From assembly GCA_946610635.1 (NCBI GenBank), contig CAMOCI010000013.1, positions 1 to 10,470 of the forward strand: a stretch of 10,470 bases of DNA. Direction: 5' to 3'. Positions within the stretch are counted from its first letter, which is position 1; each line of letters opens with the position of its first letter. This DNA is from an uncultured Clostridia bacterium (lineage in GTDB: Bacteria; Bacillota; Clostridia; Christensenellales; UBA1242). A program made the translations under genes and the position numbers. The notes beneath the pieces were generated by a model. The model saw only the letters and a program-made list of their open reading frames with translations, had not been told where the DNA came from and ran no database searches. This document shows positions 1 to 5,962 of the stretch, one piece after another.

Positions 1-461
1 TAAAAAAAATGGGTATTGACTTTATACGCACTGATGTTGGTGACCATTTTGTTGAAGCTGAACTTGCAAGTAGCGGTATGCAACTTGGAGGTGAGCCAGC
101 AGGGCATATAATTTTGCACGATTATGAAAAAACAGGAGATGGAGTTTTTTGTGCTACGCAATTATGCAAATTTTTAAAAATGACAGCAGAGCCATTAAGT
201 ATGCATGCAAACTTGCAACTTGTTAAGCAACATAGTTTAAATTTAGAAACAGAGAAAAAAAACCAAATTGCAAAAGATAAAGGTTTTACTTATTTAATTG
301 AAGAGCAAAAAATTTTGTTAAAAGGCAAAGGCAGAATTATTGCAAGACCTAGCGGAACCGAAAATTTGATAAGAATAATGATTGAGTGTGATAATGAAAT
401 TTTGGTAAAAAGTATTTTAAAAAAAATAAGAAATTTTGTAGAAAACTACAAAAATTACTAA
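1..461 (+). CDS. glmM: Phosphoglucosamine mutase, C-terminal part (5' end outside the window)
   Basis: GlmM converts glucosamine-6-phosphate to glucosamine-1-phosphate in the cytoplasm, the step before GlmU in UDP-GlcNAc and peptidoglycan synthesis. The frame is open to the left edge, so the gene starts outside; about 152 of the usual ~450 residues are visible. Two family hallmarks are clear. The sugar-binding GGEPAGH motif (nt 87-107; GGEQSGH in most GlmM) is followed by DYEKTGDGVFCA, the usual GlmM continuation. The phosphate-binding loop ARPSGTEN lies near the C-terminus (nt 342-365) in domain 4. The TDVGDHFV stretch before the first motif also fits GlmM rather than phosphomannomutases. 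The ATG at position 9 is an internal methionine, not the start. A terminator hairpin at 583-612 probably ends this transcript. High confidence in the assignment. Confidence 0.93.
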   Translation, partial: KKMGIDFIRTDVGDHFVEAELASSGMQLGGEPAGHIILHDYEKTGDGVFCATQLCKFLKMTAEPLSMHANLQLVKQHSLNLETEKKNQIAKDKGFTYLIEEQKILLKGKGRIIARPSGTENLIRIMIECDNEILVKSILKKIRNFVENYKNY

Positions 462-582
462 AAAATAATAAAAAAACGTTAAAAAATTATAAATTTCATT
501 AAAATTTTAAACATATTTATTAATTAATAAATTAATAAAAGTGCAACAAATCAATAAAATAGCGTTTTGATTTTTAAAAAAT

Positions 583-612
583 GTCACAAATATTTTGCGT
601 TTGTGACTTTTT
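583..612 (+). terminator. Intrinsic terminator after glmM
   Basis: A perfect 8-bp stem (GTCACAAA 583-590 with TTTGTGAC 600-607) encloses a 9-nt loop and is followed by five T. It lies 120 bases after the glmM stop and immediately before the promoter of the next gene, so it probably separates the two transcripts. The stretch 462-582 is AT-rich and I see nothing else in it. Confidence 0.7.
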
Positions 613-616
613 GATG

Positions 617-631
617 TAATATATAACTATG
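617..631 (+). promoter_or_regulatory. Candidate leaderless promoter of the thioesterase gene
   Basis: A TG followed by the -10-like TAATAT (617-622) ends six bases before the ATG at 629, which would put the transcription start on or beside the A of the start codon. No Shine-Dalgarno sequence is present upstream of the ATG. The -35 region is poor (TTTGCG at 594-599 with a 17-base gap). Seen: the spacing and the missing ribosome binding site. Inferred: leaderless transcription. Confidence 0.45.
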
Positions 632-1378
632 AAAATTTTGCGTAAACAATTAGATAAATTAGAAAGCCAAAACAAGTACTCGGCATTGTTTTGCTTTGAA
701 GAAGAAGATTTTGAAAGTTATGGTCTAAAACCATGTTCTATTTTAAGTGTTTTTCAATTTGTTAGTTTGGAGCATGCCATTAAACTTGGCGTTGGTTTTA
801 ATGATATAATTAAACAAAATTTGCTGTGGGTTACTATGCGTATAAAGTATCAGTTGCTTGGAAACATTTTGCCAAATCAATACCTTAAAATTGTTACATA
901 TCCAAGTGGTAAAAATATGATGGAGTATGACCGTGACTACATAATTTTTGACGAAAATGGCAATATGCTTGCAAAAGGCCAAAGCAAGTGGTGTTTGATT
1001 GATACGCAAACAAGACGTATCAAACGAATGATTGATTGTCCAGTTTTGGAGAATATTCCAACTGTTTTTGAAGGTAAATTTTTAAAGACTGACGCGTTTG
1101 AGCCATCGTGTTGTCCAGATTTACGTTATGGAGTTAAGCATGATGATATTGATAACAATGGCCATGTTAACAACATTGTTTATGCGAAAATTTTAGATGA
1201 ACTTTTGCAAAGACAATACAAAACTATAAAGTTTTTTCAAATAAATTTTTTAAAAGAATTAGTGTATGGTGATATGATAGATGTTTATACCAAGCCAGAA
1301 AATAATGCTGTAACTTTTGTCGGAAAAAAATATTTAGGAGAAACAAGTTTTTCTGCATACGTTGAGTTTGGAGAGTAA
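629..1378 (+). CDS. Acyl-ACP thioesterase (FatA/FatB-like double hotdog)
   Basis: The 249-residue product has the length and pattern of bacterial acyl-ACP thioesterases (Acyl-ACP_TE family), cytoplasmic enzymes that hydrolyse acyl-ACP to release free fatty acids. Two hotdog repeats can be traced. The first (about residues 15-135) contains the MEYDRDYIIFDENG strand pair and SKWCLIDTQTRR, the usual 'W-x-x-x-D-x-x-x-R' signature. The second (about 160-249) carries the catalytic segment DIDNNGHVNN, with D175, N177 and H179 matching the D-x-N-x-H catalytic residues of plant FatB. The start at 629 is the only reasonable ATG; it has no ribosome binding site, only a -10-like box six bases upstream. 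The gene stands alone between two terminators. The substrate chain length cannot be read from the sequence. In gut Clostridia such enzymes are usual in fatty-acid release or membrane lipid adjustment. Confidence 0.88.
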   Translation: MKILRKQLDKLESQNKYSALFCFEEEDFESYGLKPCSILSVFQFVSLEHAIKLGVGFNDIIKQNLLWVTMRIKYQLLGNILPNQYLKIVTYPSGKNMMEYDRDYIIFDENGNMLAKGQSKWCLIDTQTRRIKRMIDCPVLENIPTVFEGKFLKTDAFEPSCCPDLRYGVKHDDIDNNGHVNNIVYAKILDELLQRQYKTIKFFQINFLKELVYGDMIDVYTKPENNAVTFVGKKYLGETSFSAYVEFGE

Positions 1379-1381
1379 AAT

Positions 1382-1430
1382 AGCAATGCCACTGTCATTC
1401 TGAACAGCATAGCGACAAAAGAATCTCAAC
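1382..1430. repeat. Candidate dispersed intergenic repeat (GTCATTCTGAAC...GAATCTC type)
   Basis: The non-coding segment just after the thioesterase stop contains CACTGTCATTCTGAAC, then a short variable middle, then AAGAATCTCAAC. Elements with the frame CTGTCATTCTGA[GA]C...GAAGAATCTC are, from memory, common in intergenic regions of many gut bacterial genomes. Only one clear copy lies in this window, so its repeat nature is inferred. It is noticeably less AT-rich than its surroundings. Confidence 0.4.
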
Positions 1431-1484
1431 AATATTAAATTTATGTAAATTAAAAAATAATATAATTTAGCAAAAAAACTATAA

Positions 1485-1520
1485 AAAAAGTGCAAAAAAT
1501 ATTAAATTTTAGTACTTTTT
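1485..1520. terminator. Bidirectional terminator between convergent genes
   Basis: AAAAAGTGC (1485-1493) pairs with GTACTTTTT (1512-1520) in a 9-bp stem with one G-T pair. The A and T runs at its ends give a U-tract in either direction. It sits between the thioesterase stop (1378) and the stop of the minus-strand membrane protein gene (1523), as expected for a shared terminator. The loop is long (18 nt) and AT-rich, so the hairpin is weak. Confidence 0.5.
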
Positions 1521-1522
1521 GA

Positions 1523-2083
1523 TTAATTTTTATCTTTACTTATAAAAGCAAAATGTTCATTTTTAATTTTAACTTTATATTTTTGGTTTGCAAAAATTGT
1601 TTTTTTACTAAATATTTTTGCTGTTTTTTGTTCGCCGTTTTGGTTAATGTATGTTGTGTCATAAAATTTAAAGCCTAAAATGTTTAATAAAGGATTGATA
1701 AAATATAAACCACAATTTATATACACAATGGCAATAAAAATTAATATTATCAAAAATATAAAAAATTCGTTAAAATATGATATATCTAATGGTATTGCAA
1801 ACATAACAAAAAGCGAAAAATATTGTAAAAAATATTTATCTGTTATATCTTGTGCGCTAACAACAGTTATTTGCAATATTTTATCTCTATTAAAAATAGT
1901 GCTCCACAAAATGCCAATTGTGCCAAGCGCAATAAAGGTGCAAAGCAGGCAAAAGGTAAATGTATTTAAAAAATTCCAAGTTAGGTTATTGTTTAAAATA
2001 TCAACAAGCAGCTTTACTGCAAGCAAAAAAAATAAAGGAATAAACGCTGAGAAATATAAGAATAAATTTTTTAAAAACTTCAT
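1523..2083 (-). CDS. Four-helix membrane protein of unknown function
   Basis: The product is 186 residues when started at the ATG at 2083. It has hydrophobic segments at about 8-28, 38-60, 85-100 and 106-126, then a soluble C-terminal tail of about 60 residues rich in Lys. Right after the last helix comes INPLLNILGFKFYD (129-142). An N-P-x-L...G-[YF]-x-x-Y motif at this place is something I recall from small membrane proteins near phage-defence loci, for example KwaA-like proteins; that link is weak and from memory. The open frame continues upstream to 2326 but would run through the rnpB promoter and 5' end, and the extension is Lys/Ile-rich and unlike protein, so I prefer 2083. No ribosome binding site is seen. 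The gene is monocistronic, transcribed away from rnpB and towards the thioesterase. It is a probable real gene; the function is unknown. Confidence 0.6.
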   Translation of the reverse strand: MKFLKNLFLYFSAFIPLFFLLAVKLLVDILNNNLTWNFLNTFTFCLLCTFIALGTIGILWSTIFNRDKILQITVVSAQDITDKYFLQYFSLFVMFAIPLDISYFNEFFIFLIILIFIAIVYINCGLYFINPLLNILGFKFYDTTYINQNGEQKTAKIFSKKTIFANQKYKVKIKNEHFAFISKDKN

Positions 2084-2241
2084 ATAAAAATTTTTGACTA
2101 TTTTTTTTTTATTAATACAATATGGTACTTTTACGCATTTTTTTATATTTTTTTTAATATTTTTGATATATTTTAAAAATATTTTTTTGTTTATTGTAAA
2201 ATTAAGGCAAAATTTTAAAAAATTTTTAATTGCAAAACATA

Positions 2242-2269
2242 TTGACATTTTTATTGTTTTGTGTAAAAT
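2242..2269 (+). promoter_or_regulatory. rnpB promoter
   Basis: A perfect -35 TTGACA (2242-2247), a 16-base spacer and a TAAAAT -10 box (2264-2269) predict a start at about 2276-2277. That is exactly where the P1 helix of the RNase P RNA begins, so promoter and RNA support each other. Confidence 0.85.
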
Positions 2270-2276
2270 ATATATC

Positions 2277-2622
2277 AAGTTAGCCAGATGGTCGCGGGGA
2301 GTAATCCACGAGGAAAGTCCGAGCATCGCAGAACAGAGTGCCGGTTAACTGCCGGTGAAGGTGACTTTAAGGAAAGTACAACAGAAAACATACCGCCTAC
2401 CACTCCTTTTTTTAAAAAAAATTGGGTAGGTAAGGTTGAAAAGGCGAGGTAAGAGCTCACCGGTTTGTTGGTAACAGCAAACGCATTGCAAACCCCACTT
2501 GATGCAAGGTAAAATGACGTATAAGTTGTTCGCTTTGTCATATACACCGCTTGAACATATCAGAGATGTTATGTCTAGATAGATGACCATTTAATACAAA
2601 ACTCGGCTTACAGACTAACTTA
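2277..2622 (+). ncRNA. rnpB: RNase P RNA, class A
   Basis: This is the catalytic RNA of RNase P, which matures tRNA 5' ends together with the RnpA protein. The universal core is visible in order: GAGGAAAGTCC (2310-2320), ACAGAAA (2381-2387), AAGAGCTCACC (2451-2461), GCAAACCCCAC, an L15-type GGT (2508-2510), GCTTGAA, and the closing ACTCGGCTTACAG (2601-2613). The ends AAGTTAGCC (2277-2285) and GACTAACTT (2613-2621) form P1 with a single C-A mismatch. Order and spacing fit class A, as in most Clostridia. P3 is reduced to a short hairpin, and P12 (CCTACC 2396-2401 with GGTAGG 2425-2430) is closed by a run of T and A. Length is about 346 nt against 377 in E. coli. It has its own promoter and terminator. 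Confidence 0.97.
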
Positions 2623-2655
2623 AAACTCACTCGAGCCCCCTCGGTGAGTTTTTTT
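2622..2655 (+). terminator. rnpB terminator
   Basis: AAAACTCAC (2622-2630) pairs with GTGAGTTTT (2644-2652), and CGAG (2632-2635) with CTCG (2640-2643), leaving one bulged T and a CCCC loop. The stem runs into a T-tract up to 2655. This is a strong intrinsic terminator directly at the end of P1. Confidence 0.92.
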
Positions 2656-2721
2656 AGTTATAAACTATCTTAATTTTTCCCATAATCATAAATAATTAAA
2701 ATATAGTTATAGTTCACACAC

Positions 2722-2750
2722 TTGCAAAAAGAATATATTTATGGTATCAT
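2722..2750 (+). promoter_or_regulatory. Promoter of the GNAT-like / ABC-F unit
   Basis: TTGCAA (2722-2727), a 17-base spacer and an extended -10, TGGTATCAT (2742-2750), predict a start near 2757, 18 bases before the ATG at 2775. The AAGGGGAG at 2765-2772 is the ribosome binding site. This is the only good promoter seen between the rnpB terminator and the gene. Confidence 0.75.
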
Positions 2751-2774
2751 ATCAAGGCTAGTTTAAGGGGAGTT

Positions 2775-3317
2775 ATGGAAAAGTTAAAATTAACAAATAC
2801 TTTACATGCTATTATGTATAACCAAAATGATTATTTACAAAATCAAAAACACATTTTATTTAACTTACAAAAAATTATTGATAGCTTTGATTTTGACGAA
2901 AACATGGAACAATCAAAAGAATATTTGTATAACTTAAATAGTGATATTTTTATTAACAATGGCAAAGTAAAAATTTTTGTTTTATATCAAAACAAAACTG
3001 CAATTTCATTTGTTGTTTTAAAAAATCGCAAATTAGATTTACTTTGGACGTATTTTGATTACACAAAATTGGGTTATGCAACAATACTTTTAAGAGCAAT
3101 GTGTGTAATGCTACATAGGCAAAACGAGTTTAAATTTAGTGTGAAAGAAAATGATAACAACCTGATTTTTGCTTCTTTGCTTAATAGTTTTAAAAAGGTA
3201 GATGGAGTTAAGTTTAACGAAAAAACCATAAAAAATGGCGAAAAAATACTAAATTTTGATATAAAAAGCATAAAAATTGATGAAATATTGGCAAATATTC
3301 AAAAAATTGCTTTATAA
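2775..3317 (+). CDS. Putative GNAT-fold acetyltransferase-like protein
   Basis: The 180-residue product is not a close match to anything I know by name. Residues 64-135 look like the core of a GNAT N-acetyltransferase. A strand pair (KVKIFVLYQNKTAISFVVL) is followed by a further strand (KLDLLWTYFDY). Next comes KLGYATILLRAMCVMLH (98-114), which fits the acetyl-CoA loop [QRK]-x-x-G-x-[GA] and its helix. Then KFSVKENDNNLIFASLLNSF resembles the 'N-x-x-A-x-x-L' segment before the last strands. The N-terminal 60 residues are helical and polar. The start is supported by AAGGGGAG just upstream and a good promoter. The stop is 24 bases before the ABC-F gene, so the two are probably co-transcribed. 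The acetyl-CoA loop is not perfect (A102 for the second glycine), so activity is uncertain; the substrate is unknown. Confidence 0.6.
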   Translation: MEKLKLTNTLHAIMYNQNDYLQNQKHILFNLQKIIDSFDFDENMEQSKEYLYNLNSDIFINNGKVKIFVLYQNKTAISFVVLKNRKLDLLWTYFDYTKLGYATILLRAMCVMLHRQNEFKFSVKENDNNLIFASLLNSFKKVDGVKFNEKTIKNGEKILNFDIKSIKIDEILANIQKIAL

Positions 3318-3341
3318 AAATTAAAAAAAGGTGAAGACGAT

Positions 3342-4928
3342 ATGATACAAGTTAGTAATGTAATGCTTCAATTTGATGGCAAAAAATTGTTTGATGATGT
3401 TAATTTAAAATTTACAAAAGGGAATTGCTATGGAATAATTGGTGCAAATGGAGCAGGCAAAAGTACATTTTTAAGATTGCTTACTGGCGACTTACAACCA
3501 AGTCGTGGTGATATTTTTGTTAGTCCAAACGAGCGTATGAGTGTTTTAAAACAAAATCAGGAAGCGTACAACGATAAAACTGCTCTAGAAACTGTGCTTG
3601 CAGGTCACAAAAGGCTTTATGAAATTATGAAAGAAAAAGAAACACTTTATGCAAAGCCAGATTTTAGTGAAGAAGATGGAATAAAAGCTGGAGAACTTGA
3701 AAATGAGTTTGCAGAACTTGATGGCTGGGAAGCAGAAAGTAATGCAGAATCACTTTTAAACAGTTTGGGCATACCAACAGAACTTCACTATACTTTAATG
3801 GCAGATATAGACCCAAAAATTAAGGTTAAAATACTTTTGGCACAAAGTTTGTTTGGTAATCCTGATATTTTAATTTTAGACGAACCTACAAATAACTTGG
3901 ATGCAAAAACTATTATGTGGCTAGAAAACTTTTTGCTTAACTTTGAAAATATTGTTATTGTAGTTAGTCATAACCGTCACTTTTTAAACAAGATTTGTAC
4001 AAATATTTGTGATGTTGACTATGGCAAAATTAATATGTATGTTGGTAACTATGATTTTTGGTATGAAACAAACCAATTACTTCAAAAACAGGCGCGTGAC
4101 CAAAACAAAAAAATGGAGCAAAGGGCAGAAGAGTTAAAGCAGTTTATAGCACGTTTTAGCGCAAACGCATCAAAATCAAGGCAAGCAACAAGCCGTAAAA
4201 AAGAACTTGAAAAACTTACGCTTAATGATATAGTGCCTAGTAGCAGAAAGTATCCTTATGTAGATTTTAAAATGCCACGTGAAATTGGAAATGAGATTTT
4301 GACGGTTGAAAATTTATCTAAACCGGGACTTTTTGAAAATGTTAGTTTTATTGTAAATAAAGGAGATAAGATTGCGGTGCTTAGTGATAACTCACTTGTG
4401 CCAACTGCATTATTTAATATTTTGGCTGGTGAAGATGAAGATTACACTGGTGAAGTAAAGTGGGGCAAAACAATTACAACTGCATATCTGCCACAAAACA
4501 ACAATAGTTATTTTGAAAATATTGACCTTAACCTTGTCGAGTGGCTTGGGCAATATTCAAAAGAGCGTGATGCAACATTCCTTCGTGGTTGGCTTGGTAG
4601 AATGTTATTTTCTGGCGATGATGCACTTAAAAAAGCAAAAGTTATCTCGGGTGGAGAAAGAGTTAGATGTATGCTATCTCGCATGATGTTAAATTCTGGA
4701 AATGTGCTTTTGATGGACGAGCCAACAAATCACCTAGATTTAGAGAGTATAACAGCACTTAATAATGGTATGATAAATTTTAAAGGTAACATTTTGTTTA
4801 CTAGTCACGACCAAGAAGTTACTCAAACAACAGCAAACAGGATTATGGTTATTAATGGCACCAAAACTTTTGATAAACAACTAACTTATGATGAATATTT
4901 AGAAAGTTTATATGCTGATAAAAAGTAA
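3342..4928 (+). CDS. ABC-F family ATPase (YkpA/YbiT-like)
   Basis: This soluble protein of 528 residues has two ABC domains and no membrane segments, as in ABC-F ribosome-associated translation factors. NBD1 has Walker A GANGAGKS (34-41), Walker B ILILDEP with E181, and switch H210. NBD2 has the signature ISGGER (435-440), Walker B LLMDEP with E460, and H489. The linker carries ARFSANASKSRQATSRKK (270-287), typical of the YkpA/YbiT branch. Oddly, the NBD2 Walker A position reads SDNSLVPTA (348-356), with Pro354 where the lysine should be, and the NBD1 signature reads IDPKI (156-160) instead of LSGGE. Both belong to the same composite ATP site, so that site should be unable to hydrolyse, while the other is intact. 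A ribosome binding site (AAGGTGA) lies before the start. A role in translation is inferred from the family; antibiotic resistance is not indicated. Confidence 0.92.
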   Translation: MIQVSNVMLQFDGKKLFDDVNLKFTKGNCYGIIGANGAGKSTFLRLLTGDLQPSRGDIFVSPNERMSVLKQNQEAYNDKTALETVLAGHKRLYEIMKEKETLYAKPDFSEEDGIKAGELENEFAELDGWEAESNAESLLNSLGIPTELHYTLMADIDPKIKVKILLAQSLFGNPDILILDEPTNNLDAKTIMWLENFLLNFENIVIVVSHNRHFLNKICTNICDVDYGKINMYVGNYDFWYETNQLLQKQARDQNKKMEQRAEELKQFIARFSANASKSRQATSRKKELEKLTLNDIVPSSRKYPYVDFKMPREIGNEILTVENLSKPGLFENVSFIVNKGDKIAVLSDNSLVPTALFNILAGEDEDYTGEVKWGKTITTAYLPQNNNSYFENIDLNLVEWLGQYSKERDATFLRGWLGRMLFSGDDALKKAKVISGGERVRCMLSRMMLNSGNVLLMDEPTNHLDLESITALNNGMINFKGNILFTSHDQEVTQTTANRIMVINGTKTFDKQLTYDEYLESLYADKK

Positions 4929-5000
4929 CTTTGATATTTAAAATAAAAATTTATAATTTTATAATAAATTTTAATAAATATTAAATTTTTTATAAAACAT

Positions 5001-5029
5001 AAAAATCTCGCAAAAAAGCGAGATTTTTT
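5001..5029. terminator. Bidirectional terminator after the ABC-F gene
   Basis: AAAAATCTCGC (5001-5011) pairs perfectly with GCGAGATTTTT (5018-5028) around an A6 loop, with A and T runs on both sides. It lies between the ABC-F stop (4928) and the stop of the convergent minus-strand gene (5097), so it can end both transcripts. The rest of 4929-5096 is AT-rich with no other feature. Confidence 0.9.
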
Positions 5030-5096
5030 AAAAACGTAGTTATAAAACCAAACGAATATAATATTAACATTTTTATTTCTATTTATCAAAAAATAA

Positions 5097-5840
5097 TTAA
5101 TTATTGATTAATGTTTGCAAAGTTTGTAGTTGACTTTTTAAATTTGTGTAAACAATTATTAGCGTTGATTTTATTTGATTATCTGTTGTTTTGTTTAAAA
5201 GTCTAAAAACAAGGTTGTGTATATGATACACTTTGTCGTACATTTGTTGCAAAGCTTTTTTGTAATTTCGTGAAATATTAGAGCCACCACTTGTAAAAAA
5301 TGGTACTTTGTTATTTTGTGCAGTTCTGCCATAAATGTTAAGCATTGCAAGAGATAATATCTCCATTTGGTTTTTTAAACTTGTGATTGTAGATAAATCA
5401 CTTTGTGGAGTGATATTTTCTAGTTTTCCATACATTTTTATTGCTTTTAACATTTCAATATATATTCGGCGTGTTAAAAGCCTATTATTAAGTTCCGGTG
5501 TAAAATATCTTTTTTTTGGCTCAATTGGCACAAATTCAAATTCTAATGTTGGCAAATTTTTTGGCATGTTTGGCAGCAGCGCTTCAAAAACAACTTCGCT
5601 AACCTGTTTTGCATGCACTTTTTCCATACTTTCAAAATCATCAACATTTTTGTATACATTAACATTTTTTTCACTTTCTTTGTTATTTTGGGTTTTTATA
5701 TCATTGTCCAATGTTTCTATTAAATTTTTATTGTCAAAAAGTATATTTGTTTCTTGTATTTCTTGTGCAACTGTTTCTTTGTTCTTTAATTTTTCGTTAT
5801 TATTATTTTCTTTTTGCGTTTCATTTACATTTTCAGTCAT
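5097..5840 (-). CDS. Hypothetical protein: disordered Asn/Glu/Lys-rich N-terminus and helical C-terminal domain
   Basis: I do not recognise this 247-residue protein. Residues 1-65 are very rich in Asn, Glu, Lys and Gln with no hydrophobic core, so probably disordered. Residues 66-112 contain DDFESMEKVHAKQVSEVVFEALL and a Pro-rich stretch (NMPKNLPTLEFEFVPIEPKKRYF). Residues 115-245 look all-helical, with likely helices at 115-140, 148-172, 191-216 and 220-245, a possible four-helix bundle. A glycine/serine loop (FFTSGGSNISRNYKKAL) sits between the second and third. There is no signal peptide, membrane segment, metal-ligand pattern or catalytic motif that I can point to. The start is well supported by AAAGGAG six bases upstream. 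It follows the CwlD-like gene on the same strand after 122 bases and may be in one transcript with it; a role at the cell wall or in spores would be a guess from context only. Confidence 0.7.
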   Translation of the reverse strand: MTENVNETQKENNNNEKLKNKETVAQEIQETNILFDNKNLIETLDNDIKTQNNKESEKNVNVYKNVDDFESMEKVHAKQVSEVVFEALLPNMPKNLPTLEFEFVPIEPKKRYFTPELNNRLLTRRIYIEMLKAIKMYGKLENITPQSDLSTITSLKNQMEILSLAMLNIYGRTAQNNKVPFFTSGGSNISRNYKKALQQMYDKVYHIHNLVFRLLNKTTDNQIKSTLIIVYTNLKSQLQTLQTLINN

Positions 5841-5934
5841 AAATACTCCTTTTTATATTTTATTGCAAAGGGTTAGTTTATATGATATATAAAATGAATT
5901 AATTTTTGTTCTATATTGTAAGTGTAATTATTTA

Positions 5935-5944
5935 ACGTATACGT
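5935..5944. promoter_or_regulatory. Perfect 10-bp palindrome ACGTATACGT upstream of the helical protein gene
   Basis: ACGTATACGT lies in the 122-base gap between the amidase stop and the next minus-strand gene, within an imperfect wider dyad (TAAC...GTTA). It is too short to be a terminator and has no T-tract. It could be a protein-binding site, but a 10-bp palindrome can arise by chance. Confidence 0.25.
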
Positions 5945-5962
5945 AGTTAGTTTTATGGTCAC

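Noticed and set aside
1680-2087. A 135-codon plus-strand frame opposite the membrane protein gene
   Set aside because: Shadow of the minus-strand gene; the Lys/Ile-rich, low-complexity product and lack of a ribosome binding site argue against it.
2084-2326. N-terminal extension of the minus-strand membrane protein
   Set aside because: It would overlap the rnpB promoter and 5' end in antisense. The translated stretch is Lys/Ile/Phe-biased like random AT-rich DNA, and the ATG at 2083 begins a normal signal-anchor sequence.
2094-2590. Small open frames on both strands across rnpB
   Set aside because: They coincide with the RNase P RNA and its upstream region, and show no ribosome binding sites or protein-like conservation pattern.
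2657-2721. Riboswitch or leader before the GNAT-like gene
   Set aside because: The predicted transcription start near 2757 leaves only about 18 bases of leader; the AT-rich stretch before it shows no conserved riboswitch core.
5335-5892. A 185-codon plus-strand frame opposite the Asn-rich helical protein
   Set aside because: The Ser/Phe/Leu-rich product is the usual antisense reading of an Asn/Glu/Lys-rich gene. The minus-strand frame has an AAAGGAG site at proper distance.
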